Shown: one piece after another, positions 27,640-36,220 of the stretch
How the letters are laid out: each line of letters starts with the position of its first letter
Numbering within the stretch: the stretch's first letter is position 1
NCBI GenBank assembly: GCA_900541045.1
Contig: UQID01000006.1
Span: 1 to 64,000, forward strand
Direction of reading: 5' to 3'
DNA from: an uncultured Collinsella sp.
GTDB lineage: Bacteria > Actinomycetota > Coriobacteriia > Coriobacteriales > Coriobacteriaceae
DNA: 64,000 bases
Program-made: the position numbers and the translations under genes
The notes under the pieces: model-generated
Seen by the model: the letters and a program-made list of their open reading frames with translations, nothing else
Told to the model about the DNA's origin: nothing
The model's database searches: none

Positions 27640-27725
27640 ATGATCCCTTGGGGACGGAGGAAAACGGATCATCGACCGCGCGGAGGCCGCGAATGATCCG
27701 TTTTCCTCCGTCCCCAAGGGATCAT
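27640..27725. repeat. Family B repeat (copy 1): 33-bp perfect inverted repeat
   Basis: Positions 27640-27672 and 27693-27725 are exact inverted copies of 33 bases, containing GGGGACGGAGGAAAACGGAT, around a 20-base loop. Single-arm relatives are at 34682-34767 (two direct arms) and 42791-42823. It lies between the degV and MGMT-like genes. Confidence 0.9.
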
Positions 27726-27761
27726 TTCTTTATGCTGTTAATGCGGAGAAGGGAGCGAGCG

Positions 27762-28082
27762 ATGGCGTCTGAGGGCTTTTTTGAACGGGTGTACGAGGTG
27801 GTCGAGCAGATCCCCGAGGGGATGGTCGCCACGTATGGTCAGGTGGCGCTGCTTGCCGGTCGTCCACGAAGTGCGCGGTACGTGGGGTATGCCCTGCATA
27901 GCAATCCGCGCCCCGGCGAGATTCCCTGTCATCGCGTGGTGTTTGCCGACGGGCGCATATGCGAGGGTTTTGCCTTTGGCGGTCCCGATGCTCAACGTGA
28001 GCTTTTGCTAGGGGAGGGTGTGGCGTTTAAGGACGACATGCACGTCGACTTGGCCGCCTGTCGCTGGCCAGCAGGGCTCTAG
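27762..28082 (+). CDS. MGMT-like methyltransferase, DNA-binding domain only
   Basis: A 106-residue protein matching the C-terminal domain of O6-alkylguanine-DNA alkyltransferases: VATYGQVALLAGRPRSARYVG carries the helix-turn-helix with its Arg finger, and IPCHRVV keeps the alkyl-accepting Cys. The N-terminal domain of Ogt/Ada is absent, as in the alkyltransferase-like class, but those usually have Trp instead of Cys. It may therefore still repair DNA. The ATG follows AAGGGAG. Confidence 0.85.
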   Translation: MASEGFFERVYEVVEQIPEGMVATYGQVALLAGRPRSARYVGYALHSNPRPGEIPCHRVVFADGRICEGFAFGGPDAQRELLLGEGVAFKDDMHVDLAACRWPAGL

Positions 28083-28096
28083 CGGCTCTGCCGTGG

Positions 28097-28136
28097 CCAA
28101 AACTAACACAAAGGTGCCTGTCCCCTTTGTGGCAGC
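28097..28136. repeat. Family A palindromic repeat (copy 4, degenerate)
   Basis: AACACAAAGGTGCCTGTCCC then CTTTGTGGCAGC: the centre is intact, but the outer arms have drifted (AACTAACAC against GTGGCAGC). Confidence 0.75.
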
Positions 28137-28474
28137 TTTCCGTTGCAGGTTTACCGGGGCTAACTTATGGAGAAGGTGTGGCGGCGCATATTGAGGCTAC
28201 AAAGTAAACCACGGTGAACTATATTATATTCAGCAACGGAGCGGGCAATAGGCGATGAAAAAGCCTGCCCTGTTGAGTTTGATTCGCATCCCTCCCCTCT
28301 GTGCGATTCAACGGTGTACTTCGGGAACGGGCCCGCTGGCAACTGACTGCCGGCGGGCCCGTTCCTGTTTATCGGGGGAGTGCAATGGACGGAGCCGAAC
28401 CGGTCGGGCACCAAAAAGGCGGACGCCGTAGCGCCCGCCCTAAAGCAATCGGAAGTTCAAGCCAGCAGATCGGT
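28137..28474. other. Gene-free gap with strong hairpin
   Basis: No credible gene. The stem GGGAACGGGCCCGC (28323-28336) with its complement (28353-28366) ends in CTGTTT and looks like a plus-strand terminator, yet no gene lies just before it. A TATATT box near 28226 and a second hairpin around 28260 make a short untranslated RNA here possible but unproven. Confidence 0.4.
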
Positions 28475-29524
28475 CTAGTACACCATGCCCATGGCGTCCC
28501 GAACCTCGGCCAGGGTCTGCTCGGCGATCTCGTTGGCGCGACGGTTGCCTTCGTGCAGCACGTCTTTCACATAGTCCAGATCGTTCTCGTAGCGCTGGCG
28601 ACGCTCGCGGATCGGTGCGAAGTACTCGTTGACGGCCTCGGTCACGTACTTCTTGAGCTGGCCGGAGCCGCCCATGCCAATCTCCTCGGCGATCTCGACC
28701 TCGGAACGACCGGTGCAGATGGCGGCCGTCGAAAGCAGGCCGGACACGCCGGGGCGGTTCTCGGGATCAAACGTGATCATGCGCTCGGAGTCGGTCTGGC
28801 TCTTCTTGATGCGCTTGGCCGTCTCCTCGGCGGTCATCGAGATGTTGATGGCGTTGCCGTAGCTCTTGCTCATCTTGCGACCGTCCAGGCCGGGCAGCAG
28901 CGGGGTCTCGGACAGCAGTGCGTCGACCTCGGGGAACACCTTGCCGTAGCGGTTGTTAAAGCGGCGGGCGATGGTGCGGGTGAGCTCGATGTGCGGCAGC
29001 TGGTCGCGGCCGACGGGCACCACATTGCCCTTGCAGAACAGGATGTCGCAGGCCTGGTGCACCGGGTAGGTGAGCAGAAGGCCGGTGAGCTCGTGGCCCG
29101 AGGCCTCCATCTCGGCCTTGACGGTGGGGTTGCGCGCCAGCTCGGCCTCGGAGACCAGCGACAGAAACGGCAGCATGAGCTGGTTTGCGGCGGGCGCGGC
29201 GGAGTGCGCGTAGATCATGGTCTTGTCGGGGTCGATACCGCAGGCAAGGTAGTCCATGACCATGTTGTACACGTTGTCCTGGATGTGCTCGGTGGTGTCG
29301 CGGTCGGTGATTACCTGGTAGTCGGCGATGAGCACGTTGGTCTTGGCACCCATGTTCTGCAGCTCCACGCGGCCCTTGAGGGTGCCAAAGTAGTGGCCCA
29401 GGTGCAAGCGTCCAGTGGGACGGTCGCCGGTAAGCATGGTGAACTTCTCGGGCGTCTTGGCCAGGCCCTCGCGAATGGCGTTGCTCTTTTGCAGCGCGAC
29501 TTCGTAGCTGTTCTCGTTTGGCAT
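28475..29524 (-). CDS. trpS: Tryptophanyl-tRNA synthetase
   Basis: A 349-residue class I aminoacyl-tRNA synthetase charging tRNA-Trp. GDRPTGRLHLGHYFG holds the HIGH-type motif near residue 35, and GRKMSKSYGNAI is the KMSKS loop near 205. The ATG at 29524 has TAGGAG upstream; 48 additional in-frame codons lack similarity. It is transcribed alone. Confidence 0.96.
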   Translation of the reverse strand: MPNENSYEVALQKSNAIREGLAKTPEKFTMLTGDRPTGRLHLGHYFGTLKGRVELQNMGAKTNVLIADYQVITDRDTTEHIQDNVYNMVMDYLACGIDPDKTMIYAHSAAPAANQLMLPFLSLVSEAELARNPTVKAEMEASGHELTGLLLTYPVHQACDILFCKGNVVPVGRDQLPHIELTRTIARRFNNRYGKVFPEVDALLSETPLLPGLDGRKMSKSYGNAINISMTAEETAKRIKKSQTDSERMITFDPENRPGVSGLLSTAAICTGRSEVEIAEEIGMGGSGQLKKYVTEAVNEYFAPIRERRQRYENDLDYVKDVLHEGNRRANEIAEQTLAEVRDAMGMVY

Positions 29525-29683
29525 GATTGCTCCTAACGTATGTTCATGGGTCAAGATGATAACGCGTTTATTGCAGGGGCGGGACATAAGTAGGCGAGGG
29601 GTGGGAGAGGGGCGGCTTGTGCGATGGGTGCGGCGCGGCTGCGCGTGGCCAACGGTGCCTGGGCACATCCTCGGCAGCTTATC

Positions 29684-30883
29684 CTAGAGCTTGTGGTGGC
29701 GCTCTTCTTTGCGCTCCTCGGCTGCCTGTTCCTCCTGCTTAAAGGCGGGGTCGTCGGGGGTTACCAGCTCGTCTTCGTGCGTTCGCTTGTTGTAATGGTG
29801 GCGCAACACGGGCTCAAACAGGTGCAGGCGCTTGGCGAAGGCCGCCGAGCCAATGGCGAGCACGGTAAAGATGAGCACGCGCATGGGGACCTCGACCTGA
29901 TTGATGGCCGCGGCGCCGGCCGAAAGCAGTATGCACCAGGCGTAGATGATCAGTACGGCTTGCTTTTGGTTGTAGCCCTCTTGAATGAGGCGGTGGTGGA
30001 TGTGGTCCTTGTCGGCCTGTCCAATGCTAATGTGGGCGCGCTTGCGGCGCACGATGGCGCTAAACGTGTCGATGATGGGCACGCCGGCCACGATGAGCGG
30101 GATGATGAGCGAGGTGAGCGCGGCGGTGCGGCTCACGTTGAGCAGCGAGATGGAACCCAGCGCAAAGCCCAGAAGCAGCGACCCCGAGTCGCCCAAGAAG
30201 ATGCTCGCGGGGTTGAAGTTGTAGCGCAAGAAGGCGAGGCACGAGCCAAAGAGCGCGATGGAGAGCGCGGCGGCGTCGATGCGGCCCGAGAGCACGGCGA
30301 CCGAAAACATGGTGAACGACGCGATACCGCAGATGCCCGTGGCCAGGCCGTCGAGGCCGTCGATAAGGTTGATGATGTTGGTGAACGCCACCAAGTAGAC
30401 CACGGTGATGGGGTAGGCGAGCCAGCCGAGCATGATCTCGCCGGGGGCAAACGGGTTGACGATGACGCCGATTTTTAGGCCGCCCACGCAGGCGATGAGC
30501 GCGGCGAGGACCTGGCCGGCGAGCTTTTGCTTGGGCTTGAGCTGGTAGACGTCGTCGATCGCGCCGGTCGCAAAGATGACGGTAAAAGAAAGCGCAAGTA
30601 TGGGGTAGCTGATGTGCAAGAGGGGATGGGGCACCAAAACGGGCGGCCAGCCCAGGTACCAGGTGCCTAGGATCTGAACAATGCAGGCGACGACGAGGCC
30701 CAAAAAGACCGCCGTGCCACCCATGCGCGGGATGGGTTTAGTGTTGATGCGGCGCTTGGAAGGATAGTCGACGGCGTCGAGCTTGATTGCCAGGCGCTTG
30801 ACCAGGGGCACCGTAAGGAAGGTCGTGATAAAAGCCGCGACCGCCACGCATAGGTACGGTATGAAGCTCGTGGAGGAAGCCAT
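29684..30883 (-). CDS. WecA/MraY-family sugar-1-phosphate transferase
   Basis: A 399-residue membrane enzyme that moves a sugar-1-phosphate from a UDP-sugar to undecaprenyl phosphate. About ten helices; the catalytic acidic loops are visible as GAIDDVYQL, NIINLIDGLDGLATG and FLGDSGSLLLG, and HIHHRLIQEG fits the WecA/TagO substrate loop rather than MraY. The acidic/Lys-rich tail is cytosolic. The ATG at 30883 was chosen on family length; a GTG at 30931 is possible, and neither has a good ribosome site. It probably starts teichoic acid or other wall glycan synthesis. Confidence 0.85.
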   Translation of the reverse strand: MASSTSFIPYLCVAVAAFITTFLTVPLVKRLAIKLDAVDYPSKRRINTKPIPRMGGTAVFLGLVVACIVQILGTWYLGWPPVLVPHPLLHISYPILALSFTVIFATGAIDDVYQLKPKQKLAGQVLAALIACVGGLKIGVIVNPFAPGEIMLGWLAYPITVVYLVAFTNIINLIDGLDGLATGICGIASFTMFSVAVLSGRIDAAALSIALFGSCLAFLRYNFNPASIFLGDSGSLLLGFALGSISLLNVSRTAALTSLIIPLIVAGVPIIDTFSAIVRRKRAHISIGQADKDHIHHRLIQEGYNQKQAVLIIYAWCILLSAGAAAINQVEVPMRVLIFTVLAIGSAAFAKRLHLFEPVLRHHYNKRTHEDELVTPDDPAFKQEEQAAEERKEERHHKL

Positions 30884-30931
30884 GAATCGATAAACCGCCA
30901 AGCGTCGAAGGAAAAGGTCAAAGGATGCCAC

Positions 30932-31409
30932 GCCGCAAAGGGTATAGCTGATTCATGATACTCGACCAAGGAGGGTGTGAGGAATTGCACGGGCGATAAT
31001 CACGCGCTTACCAGATATTCGAGTGATAGTGGGGTTCCGCCTAGTGCCTTTTGGGGATCATGGCGGGATTTGCAATGGCGATTTTCGGCAAAAGAAAACC
31101 ACCCCCCACGTTACGAAAATGAACCCACCTAAAACAGGTGGGTGCCCTCATCGACTGTTCCAGCGTCCTTAACAACGAAGGATACCTGTACTAGGTACGA
31201 CTGTGTGGGCTCCCTAAATAAACGCGACGGTTCACCCAGTTGCTCCGCGGGGGGCGGAATACCTACATCATAAAACGGCACTTTGTGGATTCCAGTCTTG
31301 ACATTACAAAAATCGTGTCGGACGATTACGGCGCCTTGGGCTCGAGCCGTCTGTGCGGTTGGTCCTTTTGCGTTTGAGCTGCTGAATCGTTGTTTTGGAG
31401 CATGTTTTT
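30932..31409. other. Intergenic region holding the probable 6S RNA
   Basis: No protein gene. Apart from the RNA described at 31116-31260, there is a perfect consensus TTGACA on the plus strand (31297-31302) that could serve as the -35 box for the radical SAM gene, although its matching -10 is poor. Confidence 0.45.
31116..31260 (-). ncRNA. ssrS: Probable 6S RNA
   Basis: Read on the minus strand, a TATGAT box (31272-31267) precedes an RNA of about 145 bases ending in the terminator ACCCACCTGTTTTAGGTGGG plus T-rich tail. TGGGTG near the 5' part pairs with CACCCA near the 3' end to close a long rod with two small internal hairpins (ACCT/AGGT, TCCTT/AAGGA) and an open middle (TTTATTTAGGGAGCCC), which is the 6S RNA plan for sequestering RNA polymerase. 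The identification rests on shape and a few familiar motifs, not a covariance search. Confidence 0.5.
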
Positions 31410-32348
31410 ATGCCGACGTCGTTGACCGAACTTTTTTCGCCCGCCTGCCATTTGTGTCCGCGCCGTTGCGGTGCGGCGCGTGATGAGGGCGTGCACGGCG
31501 TATGCGGTGCTAACGACACGCTCAAGGTGGCCCGTGCGGCGCTTCATATGTGGGAGGAGCCGCCCATCTCGGGCGAGACCGGTTCGGGCACGATCTTCTT
31601 TAGCGGCTGCTCGCTCAAATGCGTCTATTGCCAGAACCACGAGATCTCGACGGGCAATTTTGGGCTTGAGATTTCGCCCGAGCGTCTGGTCGAGATTATG
31701 TTGGAGCTGCAGGACCAGGGCGCGAACAATATTAACTTGGTAACGGCGACACACTACGCGCACCTGCTGCCGACTGCGATTGCTGCGGCACGGGCGCGCG
31801 GGCTGGCCATCCCAATCGTCTACAACACAAGCGGTTATGAGCGTGCGAGTGCCGTGTCGGCGCTCGGCGATCTGGTCGATGTGTGGCTTACCGACTTTAA
31901 ATATGCCGATGCGGCGCTTGCGCAGTCGCTCTCCCACATTAAGGATTACCCGCGTGTGGCCGTGTCGGGCCTGGCTCAGATGGCGCGCGAGATTGAGCGC
32001 CGCGGGGGAGAGCTGGTGGACGAGGACGGGCTCATGAAGCGCGGCATGATCGTGCGCCATCTGGTACTGCCGGGACATGCAGACGATTCGTGTCGCGTGC
32101 TGGACCTGGTGTGGCAGACGGTGGGTGATGTGCCGATCTCGGTCATGAACCAGTACACGCCCAATGCGCTCATGCGCGAGCAGGGCGGCGACCTGGCGCG
32201 TGCTGTGACGCGCGAGGAGTACGAGCAGGTGCTCGACCATGCCGACGACCTGGGCTTTACGACGATGTTCTGGCAAGAGGGCGGCGCGGTAGACGAGAGC
32301 TTTACCCCGGCCTTCGACACCACCGGCGTCCTCACCAGCGCAAAGTAG
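31410..32348 (+). CDS. Radical SAM protein, PflA-like (COG1313)
   Basis: A 312-residue radical SAM enzyme. The cluster motif is CSLKCVYC (about residue 65), and an N-terminal CHLCPRRC followed by GVCG gives further Cys ligands, as in the PflX/COG1313 group related to pyruvate formate-lyase activases. The substrate is unknown. The ATG at 31410 has TGGAG 11 bases upstream. It is a single gene ended by a family G repeat. Confidence 0.85.
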   Translation: MPTSLTELFSPACHLCPRRCGAARDEGVHGVCGANDTLKVARAALHMWEEPPISGETGSGTIFFSGCSLKCVYCQNHEISTGNFGLEISPERLVEIMLELQDQGANNINLVTATHYAHLLPTAIAAARARGLAIPIVYNTSGYERASAVSALGDLVDVWLTDFKYADAALAQSLSHIKDYPRVAVSGLAQMAREIERRGGELVDEDGLMKRGMIVRHLVLPGHADDSCRVLDLVWQTVGDVPISVMNQYTPNALMREQGGDLARAVTREEYEQVLDHADDLGFTTMFWQEGGAVDESFTPAFDTTGVLTSAK

Positions 32349-32359
32349 CGCGTTCGCCG

Positions 32360-32394
32360 ATGATTTTTCTGGGACGGGGATTAAAAAATCATTG
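32360..32394. repeat. Family G repeat (copy 2)
   Basis: ATGATTTTT (32360-32368) and AAAAATCAT (32385-32393) flank CTGGGACGGGGATTA. It lies 12 bases after the radical SAM stop codon and is related to 19584-19612. Confidence 0.7.
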
Positions 32395-32499
32395 AGAGGA
32401 TTGCCTGCTCGAAAAGTAGTCAAAATGGCTCCGTCCCAAAAAGACTGGGTATTGGGCGTTGACAGTTGGCGAGCCGTAGGTAAAATAACAACTTGTCCT

Positions 32500-32572
32500 G
32501 GGGACGTAGCTCAGTTGGGAGAGCGCTGCCGTCGCATGGCAGAGGCCGAGGGTTCGACTCCCTTCGTCTCCA
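32500..32572 (+). tRNA. tRNA-Ala (CGC)
   Basis: A complete cloverleaf of 73 bases. Anticodon CGC lies at 32533-32535 in the loop GTCGCAT, and the T-arm is GAGGGTTCGACTCCCTT. The acceptor GGGGACG pairs with CGTCTCC, giving the G3:U70 pair that identifies alanine tRNAs. The discriminator is A; CCA is not fully encoded. A terminator hairpin follows at 32588-32618. Confidence 0.96.
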
Positions 32573-32587
32573 CCCTTGGATTTGATA

Positions 32588-32618
32588 AGCCGCTGACATT
32601 GTGTCGGCGGCTTTTTTT
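32588..32618 (+). terminator. Terminator of tRNA-Ala
   Basis: AGCCGCTGACA, a three-base loop, TGTCGGCGGCT and seven T form a strong intrinsic terminator 16 bases after the tRNA. Confidence 0.85.
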
Positions 32619-32637
32619 AAAAAGAAAGGGCGGTACT

Positions 32638-33096
32638 ATGGCCGAGCTTGAGTCCCAACCATTGTCTGACGAGGAGCGCGCCGAGTTGGAAGAGCTCCGC
32701 GCCGAGAAGGCCCGCCGCGAGGTTCAGGAAGAGGCTCGTCGCGAGCGTGAGGAGCTGGCTGCCCTGCGTGCCGAGCGCGCAAAGGCCGAGGAGGCCGCCG
32801 CGAATGCCGCATCCGAGCGCAAGCCCATGCCCGCACCCAAGTCCGCCGCCGCGAAGCCTGCGCCTGCCGCACCCAAACCTCAACCTAAAAAGGTGGCTCA
32901 TCCCAAGCCCGCCGAGCCCAAGCCGAGTCGTGACGAGATGACCTTTGCCCAGCGCATGGTCACCTCCAAGGAGCCTACGGCCGAGGGCGAGATCCCCGGC
33001 ATGGCTCCGGCTCAAAAAATCATCATCGTGCTCGCCCTCATCGCGTTTATCGTCTTTATGGTCTACACGATCACCGGCAGCATGGGCCTGCACTAA
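32638..33096 (+). CDS. Coiled-coil protein with C-terminal membrane anchor
   Basis: A 152-residue protein of unknown function. Residues 10-65 are a highly charged coiled coil (ELEELRAEKARREV), 66-100 are an Ala/Pro/Lys-rich linker, and one hydrophobic helix (IIIVLALIAFIVFMVYTI) lies near the C-terminus, so it is probably tail-anchored with its bulk in the cytosol. It starts 20 bases after the tRNA-Ala terminator with AGAAAGGG upstream of the ATG. Confidence 0.75.
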   Translation: MAELESQPLSDEERAELEELRAEKARREVQEEARREREELAALRAERAKAEEAAANAASERKPMPAPKSAAAKPAPAAPKPQPKKVAHPKPAEPKPSRDEMTFAQRMVTSKEPTAEGEIPGMAPAQKIIIVLALIAFIVFMVYTITGSMGLH

Positions 33097-33178
33097 CCTG
33101 TTCGCGCCGGGCTCCATGCCCGCACGTCCGCCTTGTCCAACCCTCAAATTCTGTACCACGCATCCGAAAGGTCGCCCC

Positions 33179-34684
33179 ATGGCTTTGACCGACATCTCGC
33201 ATCCCACCGACATCGCAATGCTCACCGATCTGTACGAGCTCACTATGGCCCAGGGCCTGTGGGAGAGCGGCAAGGCCAACGAGCAGGGTTGTTTTACCGC
33301 GTTTTACCGCGACCATCCCTTTGGTAGCGCCTACGCCGTCATGTGCGGTACCGCCGAGCTGCCCGAGCTGGTCGAGAACCTGCGCTTTACGCCCGAGGAC
33401 ATCGACTACCTCGCCTCGCTCCAGGCCCCGGCCGGCGGCGCGATGTTCAAGCCTGGATTCCTCGACTACCTGCGCGATTTTCGTGCGCATGTAAACATCG
33501 ACGCCGTCCCCGAGGGCGAGCTCGTCTTTCCGCGCGAGCCCATGGTGCGCGTCACCGGCCCCGCGTTGGAGTGCCAGCTGCTCGAGACGGCGCTGCTCAA
33601 CATCGTCGGCTTCCAGACACTTGTCGCCACCAAGACGGCGCGCGTGGTGTTGGCGGCGGACGGCCGTCCCGTGGCCGAGTTTGGCCTGCGCCGCGCCCAG
33701 GGTCCCGATGGCGGCCTGGCCGTCGCGCGCGCGAGCTACGTTGCCGGCTGCTCCTCTACGTCCAATGTACTCGCCGGGCGCCGCTACGGTATTCCCGTCT
33801 TTGGCACGCATGCGCACAGCTGGGTGATGAGCTTCGATTCCGAGCTCGAGGCCTTCCGCGCCTTTGCCAAGTCGAGCCCCAAGAACTGTACGCTGCTCAT
33901 CGACACCTACGATGTGCGTGAGGGCTGCGAGCATGCCATTACGGTTGCCAAGGAGATGGAGGCGGTGGGCGAGCGCCTGTCGGCTATTCGCATTGACTCG
34001 GGCGACCTCGCCAAGCTCTCCAAGTATGTGCGCGGCCGTTTTGATGCCGAGGGCCTGCCCTATGTGGGGATCTCGGTTTCCAACGATCTTGACGAGTACA
34101 CGATTCAGTCACTGATCGACCAGGGTGCGCCTATCGATAGCTTTGGCGTGGGCACCAAGCTCGCGACCTGCTATGACCAGCCGGCGCTGGGCGGCGTGTA
34201 CAAGCTTTCCGCCCGCCGTGCGAGCGAGACGGACCCGTGGACGCCGGTGGTTAAGCTCTCCGAGCAGCCCTACAAGCGCACGATCCCGGGCGTGCAGCGC
34301 GTGCGCCGCTATTACGACGGCTTTGGCGGCCCGATCTGCGACATGATCTATGACGAGGATCATCTGGCGGGGGAGGGCGCCGCGCGTGGCAATACCCTCG
34401 TGGCCGTGAACGATGCCGCCCTGGTGACCGACGTTTCCGAGCTTGAGTATCGCGAGCTGCTGGCGCCGATCGTGCGCGATGGCAGTGCCGTTGCCCCGCG
34501 CGAGAGCATTGAGGACGCACGCGAGCGTTGCACCTGGGCACTGGACCATCTGGATCCGGTCTACAAGCGCTTCCTGTACCCGCAGACTTATGTGGTGGGC
34601 ATGGAGCAGGGCCTGGCACAGGTGCGTGACGAGCTCGTGCGCAAGAACATGGCCGCGGCTTCGGCCTTCCCCTGGGCAAAATGA
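33179..34684 (+). CDS. pncB: Nicotinate phosphoribosyltransferase
   Basis: A 501-residue enzyme making nicotinate mononucleotide for NAD salvage. MLTDLYELTMAQGLW at the N-terminus is diagnostic, the catalytic His is in FGTHAHSWVMSF, and SAIRIDSGDLAKLS and SNDLDEYTI line the phosphate site. The ATG at 33179 follows GAAAGG. Its stop codon overlaps the start of a family B repeat. Confidence 0.94.
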   Translation: MALTDISHPTDIAMLTDLYELTMAQGLWESGKANEQGCFTAFYRDHPFGSAYAVMCGTAELPELVENLRFTPEDIDYLASLQAPAGGAMFKPGFLDYLRDFRAHVNIDAVPEGELVFPREPMVRVTGPALECQLLETALLNIVGFQTLVATKTARVVLAADGRPVAEFGLRRAQGPDGGLAVARASYVAGCSSTSNVLAGRRYGIPVFGTHAHSWVMSFDSELEAFRAFAKSSPKNCTLLIDTYDVREGCEHAITVAKEMEAVGERLSAIRIDSGDLAKLSKYVRGRFDAEGLPYVGISVSNDLDEYTIQSLIDQGAPIDSFGVGTKLATCYDQPALGGVYKLSARRASETDPWTPVVKLSEQPYKRTIPGVQRVRRYYDGFGGPICDMIYDEDHLAGEGAARGNTLVAVNDAALVTDVSELEYRELLAPIVRDGSAVAPRESIEDARERCTWALDHLDPVYKRFLYPQTYVVGMEQGLAQVRDELVRKNMAAASAFPWAK

Positions 34685-34767
34685 TCCGAAGGGGACGGAG
34701 GAAAACGGATCAGTTGGCCTTGCGGCTCCTCCGGTGATCCGCATGCGACGGAGGAAAACGGATCATT
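34682..34767. repeat. Family B repeat (copy 2, direct arms)
   Basis: Two direct copies of GACGGAGGAAAACGGATCA (34694 and 34748) separated by a GATCCG-bearing spacer with CTCCTCCGG, a rearranged version of the 27640 palindrome. It begins within the pncB stop codon. Confidence 0.75.
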
Positions 34768-34805
34768 TTCTCGCCCGCCTGCTCAACATTCGATTGGTTT
34801 GACGT

Positions 34806-35933
34806 ATGACGATTTCTTATAAAACGATGGTGGTAAAGATCGGTTCGTCCACGGTGGTGGGCTCCGACGGCAAGGTCAACCGCGCCTTTATCGGCGGGCT
34901 TGCCGATCAGGCCGCAGCCCTGCGCAAACTCGGTTGGCGCCTGGTCGTGGTGAGCTCGGGCGCTATCGCCTGCGGCTATCCCGTGTTGGGCTTCGACCGC
35001 AAGCCGGTCGGCGACCTGCCGAGCCTGCAGGCCTGCGCCTCGGCCGGTCAGTGTATCATCTCGTCGGCCTACGACGAGGAGTTTCATGCGCGCGACCTGC
35101 TCACCTCGCTCGTGCTGCTCACGCGCCACGATACGGCCCGCCGCACGTCCTACCTGCACGCACGCGACGCCCTGCTGCGCCTGGTGGAGCTTGACGTGGT
35201 GCCGGTCGTCAACGAGAACGATACCGTTACTGTCGACGAGATCAAGTTTGGCGACAACGACACGCTGGCGGCGCTCGTAAGTTGCTTGGTTTCTGCCGAT
35301 CTGTGCGTGACGCTCTCGGACATCGATGGGCTCTATACCGCCAATCCGCATGAGGACCCAACGGCCGAGTTTGTCCCGGTCGTGCATAAGATCGATGCCA
35401 AGATCATTGCCTCGGCGGGCGATTCTTCCACATCGGTGGGCACGGGTGGCATGATTACCAAGATCCGCGCGAGCCGCATTCTGATGACGGCGGGCATTCA
35501 GAGCGTGATATGCTCGGGCGAGGAGCCCGATGCGCTCGTGCGCCTCGCTCGCGGCGAGAGTGTGGGCACGCTGTTCGATCCGCCGGCGGAGCGTCTGGAC
35601 ATTGCGCCCCGCAAGCTGTGGATCGCGCTGGGCGACAAGGCGCATGGCTCGGTGACGGTCGATGACGGCGCCGCGAAGGCGCTGGTCAGCCGTGGCTCGT
35701 CCTTGCTCGCGGTGGGTATTCGCGAGGTCGATGGTCAGTTTGCCGAGGGTGATGTGCTCGACGTGTGCGACCCGAGCGGTATGGTTGTCGCGCGTGGTAT
35801 TGCCGAGGCCGATTCGGACGTGCTGGAGCTTGCAGCCGGACGCCGCCAGGACCAGATTGCCGGCAACCGCCTGCTGGCAGACCTGGCCGAGATGCCCGCG
35901 ATTCATCGCGATAATTTGATCGTCTTCGCCTAA
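34806..35933 (+). CDS. proB: Glutamate 5-kinase
   Basis: A 375-residue enzyme that phosphorylates glutamate in the first step of proline synthesis. The kinase domain (about 1-260) shows VVKIGSSTV, LVVVSSGAIACG, VNENDTV and STSVGTGGMITKI; a C-terminal PUA domain (about 280-365) follows. The start lies 3 bases after the preceding repeat-rich spacer with only a weak ribosome site. proA is 1.8 kb downstream, separated by a divergent hydrolase gene. Confidence 0.95.
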   Translation: MTISYKTMVVKIGSSTVVGSDGKVNRAFIGGLADQAAALRKLGWRLVVVSSGAIACGYPVLGFDRKPVGDLPSLQACASAGQCIISSAYDEEFHARDLLTSLVLLTRHDTARRTSYLHARDALLRLVELDVVPVVNENDTVTVDEIKFGDNDTLAALVSCLVSADLCVTLSDIDGLYTANPHEDPTAEFVPVVHKIDAKIIASAGDSSTSVGTGGMITKIRASRILMTAGIQSVICSGEEPDALVRLARGESVGTLFDPPAERLDIAPRKLWIALGDKAHGSVTVDDGAAKALVSRGSSLLAVGIREVDGQFAEGDVLDVCDPSGMVVARGIAEADSDVLELAAGRRQDQIAGNRLLADLAEMPAIHRDNLIVFA

Positions 35934-36077
35934 CGGGTCGACGCTGCGCGCCGCCCAGAGCGACAATTTGTCATTCAAAAGGTGAGGCATGACCATCAGG
36001 TCTTCGCCTAACCAATTGACGCTGCAAACGCCCCTAAGCGGCAATCTGACGTTCAATCGTCGGGCATGACCAAAAGG
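35922..36077. repeat. 78-bp tandem duplication at the end of proB
   Basis: GTCTTCGCCTAAC occurs at 35922 and again at 36000, and further matches (GACGCTGC, TTCAA, GGCATGACCA) keep the 78-base register. Unit 1 covers the last proB codons and stop; unit 2 is a diverged non-coding copy that runs into the terminator. Confidence 0.75.
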
Positions 36078-36124
36078 TCAATGCCCTCCTCTTTCACGTC
36101 ACCTTGCTCGCTTAGGGGCGTTTT
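36026..36124 (+). terminator. proB terminator with nested hairpin
   Basis: AAACGCCCCTAAGCG (36026-36040) pairs with CGCTTAGGGGCGTTT (36109-36123), and the loop holds a second stem GGGCATGACC/GGTCAATGCCC (36062-36085). The double hairpin ends in TTTT. Confidence 0.75.
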
Positions 36125-36169
36125 CGCTTTCCGTCCTCTTCCTGCGGCATCGTCATTGCCGGTACTTGT

Positions 36170-36216
36170 CCGGCACCTGGGGACGTTCCTTTTGTGCCGG
36201 CAGGTGGGGACACTCC
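36170..36216. repeat. Family D repeat (copy 2)
   Basis: CCGGCACCTGGGGACGTTCC followed by TTTTGTGCCGGCAGG and TGGGGACACTCCTTTG. It is related to 23166-23235 and lies next to the stop codon of the S33 hydrolase. Confidence 0.65.
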
Positions 36217-36220
36217 TTTG

